DNA of 33,019 bases from Sphingomonas sp. A2-49 (GTDB lineage: Bacteria; Pseudomonadota; Alphaproteobacteria; Sphingomonadales; Sphingomonadaceae). Location: NCBI RefSeq assembly GCF_025548555.1, contig NZ_JAJLPA010000031.1:1-33019 (forward strand). Direction: 5' to 3'. The notes under the pieces were generated by a model that saw only the letters and a program-made list of their open reading frames with translations, had not been told where the DNA came from and searched no databases. Of the stretch, positions 30,319-33,019 are shown in pieces (position 1 is the first letter of the stretch; the number at the start of each line of letters is the position of its first letter). The position numbers and the translations under genes were made by a program.

Positions 30319-32163
30319 TCATGCCGCCTGCTTGGCCCGGCTCGCGCGCTTGCGCTCGTTCGGGTCCAGGTGGCGCTTGCGCAGCCGGATCGTCTTGGGC
30401 GTCACCTCGACCATCTCGTCGTCGTCGATATAGGCGATCGCCTGCTCGAGCGTCATCTTCTTGGGCGGGGTCAGGCGGATCGCATCGTCCTTGCCGCCGC
30501 TGGCGCGGAAGTTGGTCAGCTGCTTCGCCTTCATCGGATTGACCTCAAGGTCGTCCGTCTTGGCGTTCTCGCCGATCACCATGCCCTCGTACAGCGCCTC
30601 GCCGTGCCCAACGAACAGGATGCCGCGCTCCTCGAGCGGCCCCAGCGCGTAGGAATTGGCCTCGCCGGCGCCGTTCGAGATCAGCACGCCGTTCTTGCGG
30701 CCCTCGATGTTGCCCTTGTGGGGGCCGTACTTCTCGAACAGGCGGTTCATGATGCCAGTGCCGCGCGTATCGCTGAGGAATTCGCCGTGGTAACCGATCA
30801 TGCCGCGGCTGGGCGCGGAGAAGGTGATGCGCGTCTTGCCGCCGGTCGACGGCCGCATGTCGGTCAGCTCCGCCTTGCGCAGGTTCATCTTCTCGACGAC
30901 CGTGCCCGAATGCTCCTCGTCGACGTCGATGATGACGGTTTCGTACGGCTCGGTCTTCTTGCCGTTCTCATCCTCGCCGAACAGCACGCGCGGGCGGCTG
31001 ATGCCCAGCTCGAAGCCCTCGCGCCGCATCGTTTCGATCAGCACGCCGAGCTGCAATTCGCCGCGGCCCGCGACCTCGTAGCTGTCGCGGTCGGCCGCCT
31101 CGGTCACCTTGATCGCGACGTTCGATTCCGCCTCGCGGAACAGGCGGTCGCGGATCATGCGGCTGGTCACCTTCGACCCCTCGCGCCCCGCCATCGGCGA
31201 ATCGTTGACCGCGAAGCGCATCGACAGCGTCGGCGGATCGATCGGCTGGGCGTGCAGCGGCTCGGTGACGGTGATGTCGGCGATCGTGTTGGCGACGGTC
31301 GCGGTGGTCAGGCCGGCGAGGCTGATGATGTCGCCCGCCTTCGCCTCGTCGACCGGCACGCGGTCGAGCCCGCGGAACGACAGGATCTTCGACGCGCGGC
31401 CCGCCTCGACGATCTTGCCGTCGTTGTCGAGCGCGTGGATCGCCTGGTTGGTCTTGACCGTCCCCGAATTGACGCGCCCGGTCAGGATGCGGCCGAGGAA
31501 GTTGTCGCGGTCGAGCAGCGTGACCAGGAACGTGAAGGGCACGTCCTCCACCTCGACCTTGGGCGCCGGGACGTGGTTGACGATCGTCTCGAACATCGGA
31601 ATCAGCGTGCCCTCGCGCGCGTCCATGTCGGTTGAGGCATACCCATTGCGGCCGCTCGCATAGAGCACCGGGAAATCGAGCTGCTCGTCGTTGGCGTCGA
31701 GCGACACGAACAGGTCGAACACCTCGTCCAGCACCTCCTGGATGCGCGCATCGGGGCGGTCGACCTTGTTGACGACGACGATCGGCTTCAGGCCCAGCGC
31801 CAGCGCCTTGCCGGTGACGAACTTCGTCTGTGGCATCGCGCCTTCCGACGAATCGACCAGCAGGACGACGCCGTCGACCATGCTCAGGATCCGCTCCACC
31901 TCGCCGCCGAAGTCGGCGTGGCCCGGCGTGTCGACGATGTTGATCCGCACGCTCTCGCCGCCGCCCGGGGGCGCCCAGTCGACCGAGGTCGGCTTGGCGA
32001 GGATGGTGATCCCGCGCTCCTTCTCGAGGTCGTTCGAATCCATCGCTCGCTCTTCGACGCGCTGGTTGTCGCGGAAGGTGCCCGACTGGCGGAAGAGCTG
32101 GTCGACCAGGGTCGTCTTGCCGTGATCGACGTGCGCGATGATCGCCACGTTGCGGAGGCTCAT
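30319..32163 (-). CDS. typA: Translational GTPase TypA/BipA
   Basis: A 614-aa ribosome-associated GTPase involved in 50S assembly and stress adaptation. G-motifs: HVDHGKTT (residues 11-18), ERGITI switch I, DTPGHADF, NKVDRP. The EF-Tu-like domain 2, EF-G-like domains and the TypA-specific C-terminus (LRKRHLDPNERKR) are present; length is normal. The start at 32163 (MSLRNVAIIAHVDHGK) has AGGA 7 nt upstream and is the conserved TypA beginning, although the frame is open further. It is monocistronic, with a likely terminator after it. Confidence 0.97.
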   Translation of the reverse strand: MSLRNVAIIAHVDHGKTTLVDQLFRQSGTFRDNQRVEERAMDSNDLEKERGITILAKPTSVDWAPPGGGESVRINIVDTPGHADFGGEVERILSMVDGVVLLVDSSEGAMPQTKFVTGKALALGLKPIVVVNKVDRPDARIQEVLDEVFDLFVSLDANDEQLDFPVLYASGRNGYASTDMDAREGTLIPMFETIVNHVPAPKVEVEDVPFTFLVTLLDRDNFLGRILTGRVNSGTVKTNQAIHALDNDGKIVEAGRASKILSFRGLDRVPVDEAKAGDIISLAGLTTATVANTIADITVTEPLHAQPIDPPTLSMRFAVNDSPMAGREGSKVTSRMIRDRLFREAESNVAIKVTEAADRDSYEVAGRGELQLGVLIETMRREGFELGISRPRVLFGEDENGKKTEPYETVIIDVDEEHSGTVVEKMNLRKAELTDMRPSTGGKTRITFSAPSRGMIGYHGEFLSDTRGTGIMNRLFEKYGPHKGNIEGRKNGVLISNGAGEANSYALGPLEERGILFVGHGEALYEGMVIGENAKTDDLEVNPMKAKQLTNFRASGGKDDAIRLTPPKKMTLEQAIAYIDDDEMVEVTPKTIRLRKRHLDPNERKRASRAKQAA

Positions 32164-32222
32164 GGGAATTCCTGAATGTGAAAGGTAATCGGGCGCGCCC
32201 CTAGCGCATTTTTGCAGACGCG

Positions 32223-32267
32223 AAAAGCCGTCCGTCGGAGTCGTGCGAGACGACCCCCACGGACGGC
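32223..32267 (-). terminator. Branched hairpin terminator after the Ala-rich gene
   Basis: On the minus strand GCCGTCCGT (32267-32259) pairs perfectly with ACGGACGGC (32235-32227), enclosing a second hairpin GTCGT/ACGAC (32240-32254), and TTTT follows (32226-32223). It is likely the end of the 32322-32993 transcript. Confidence 0.7.
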
Positions 32268-32295
32268 GTCGCGCCACGGCGCCGGTTTCGGTCCC

Positions 32296-32317
32296 GTCCC
32301 GCCCCGCGGGGCGGGAC
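32296..32317. repeat. Perfect 22-bp GC palindrome
   Basis: GTCCCGCCCCG and CGGGGCGGGAC form a 22-bp perfect palindrome 4 bp after the stop codon of the 32322-32993 gene. No T-run follows. It may stabilise the mRNA 3' end or aid termination together with the hairpin at 32223-32267. Confidence 0.75.
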
Positions 32318-32321
32318 GCGG

Positions 32322-32993
32322 TCAGTTGCCAGTGGTGACCGTCGTCGTCGTCTTGACCGCGGCGGGCTTGGCCACGGTGACCGTCCGCCGCGCGACCGGC
32401 TTGCGCACGACGCGGCGCGCGGTGGTGGTGCGACGCGTGGTCGTCGTCGCGGCCACCGGCTGCTCGACCGTGGTCGTCGTGGTGGTCGATGCCGGCTGCG
32501 GCGCCGGCGCGGGTGCAGCGCGCAATGCCGCGGCCTCCGCCTGCGCGCGATCGGCCTGCGCCTGCGCCGCTGCGGCGCTCTGCTCGGCGGCGGCGGCGCG
32601 CGCGTTGGCGGCGTCCGCGTCCGCCTGCGCCGACACGGTGGCCGCGACCGCGTCCGTGCGGACCGCGGCATTGGCGTCGGCCCGGCGGCGCTGCGCCTCG
32701 CCGAGCGCCTGGTCGGCCAGCTGCGAGGCGCGGTTGGCGGTGGCGATCGCCTCGTCCTTGCGGTTGCTCGCCACATCCTCCTGCGCGGTGCGCAGCGCGG
32801 CCTGCGCGTCGGCGAGCAGGCGCGGCGTCAGCGTCGTCGCATCGACCTTCATCGCCGCCTCGACCTTGGCCTGCGCCTCGGCCACCGCGATGCGGGCGCG
32901 ATCCTTCTTCCCCTGCGCATCGGCGGGCGCGGCGGCGACCGCGGCGATCATGGCGAGGCCGGCGGCATGCGCGAACAACGTGGAACGGAACAT
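32322..32993 (-). CDS. Exported Ala-rich coiled-coil protein (DUF4398-like)
   Basis: A 223-aa protein. Residues 1-26 are a signal peptide (ending ADA). About 30-160 are an Ala-rich helical coiled coil (ARIAVAEAQAKVEAAMKVDA, LLADAQAALRTAQEDVASNR, ADADAANARAAAAEQSAAAA), similar to the DUF4398 helical repeat found in periplasmic proteins that often precede an OmpA domain; no OmpA domain is present here. The last 55 residues are Thr/Arg-rich low complexity, perhaps a wall- or surface-binding tail. AGAGG precedes the ATG. Function unknown; a periplasmic structural role is inferred. Confidence 0.78.
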   Translation of the reverse strand: MFRSTLFAHAAGLAMIAAVAAAPADAQGKKDRARIAVAEAQAKVEAAMKVDATTLTPRLLADAQAALRTAQEDVASNRKDEAIATANRASQLADQALGEAQRRRADANAAVRTDAVAATVSAQADADAANARAAAAEQSAAAAQAQADRAQAEAAALRAAPAPAPQPASTTTTTTVEQPVAATTTTRRTTTARRVVRKPVARRTVTVAKPAAVKTTTTVTTGN

Positions 32994-33019
32994 GATTATA
33001 TCCTCTCCGAAATGATCGC

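Noticed and set aside
30205..31635. 476-codon plus-strand open frame
   Set aside because: Antisense to typA, whose GTPase motifs are unmistakable.

Overview
The window is GC-rich DNA from an alphaproteobacterium, most likely a sphingomonad (Sphingomonas or a close relative). I infer this from the codon bias, the mix of chromosomal genes (EipA/DUF1134, DUF3297, DUF6456), and a gene-transfer-agent-like head-tail cluster with the gene order typical of Sphingomonadales, including DUF6127 and DUF2793 members. No database search was run; assignments rest on recognised motifs and gene order.

Layout: (1) 1-800 is AT-richer than the rest and holds the 5' part of an uncharacterised zinc-ribbon gene that leaves the window. 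It abuts the 3' end of tRNA-Ser(GCU). (2) 1066-6388 is ordinary chromosome: an EipA-like envelope protein, dihydroorotase PyrC, a YgfZ/GcvT-like Fe-S repair protein, UDP-glucose 6-dehydrogenase and an OmpA-type porin with its own terminator. (3) 6503-19919, all on the minus strand, is a complete-looking GTA/HK97-type module read from high to low coordinates: small terminase, large terminase, portal, DUF6127, prohead protease, capsid, gp6 connector, DUF3168, major tail protein, gp10, tail chaperone, short tape measure, a TIM-barrel/DUF2460 fusion, DUF2163, NlpC/P60 hydrolase, gp15-like tail protein and DUF2793. Most junctions are ATGA-type overlaps, so it should be one translationally coupled transcript, starting from a promoter near 19961-20003 that carries a 10-bp direct repeat. 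(4) 20118-25538 holds a PAS plus winged-helix protein divergent from the cluster, two small unknown proteins, a divergent DapF homologue, DUF6456, an XRE/S24-like regulator and an ABC-F ATPase. (5) 25539-26284 is gene-free and packed with repeats. (6) 26285-33019 holds an ArsR-type regulator with three identical-arm palindromes at its promoter, an RluE-type pseudouridine synthase, a GH84 hexosaminidase, DUF3297, a glycine-zipper envelope protein, TypA/BipA and an Ala-rich secreted coiled-coil protein.

The observations I would check first are: an in-frame TAA that splits the large terminase between its ATPase and nuclease halves in an otherwise undecayed GTA module; a direct repeat GGTACA(A/T)AAC around the cluster promoter; a strong hairpin plus T-run immediately after the capsid gene; a capsid protein lacking the usual N-terminal scaffold domain; the TIM-barrel domain carried on the DUF2460 protein rather than on gp15; and three GCAACC-N4-GGTTGC palindromes at the ArsR promoter, one of them covering the ribosome binding site.
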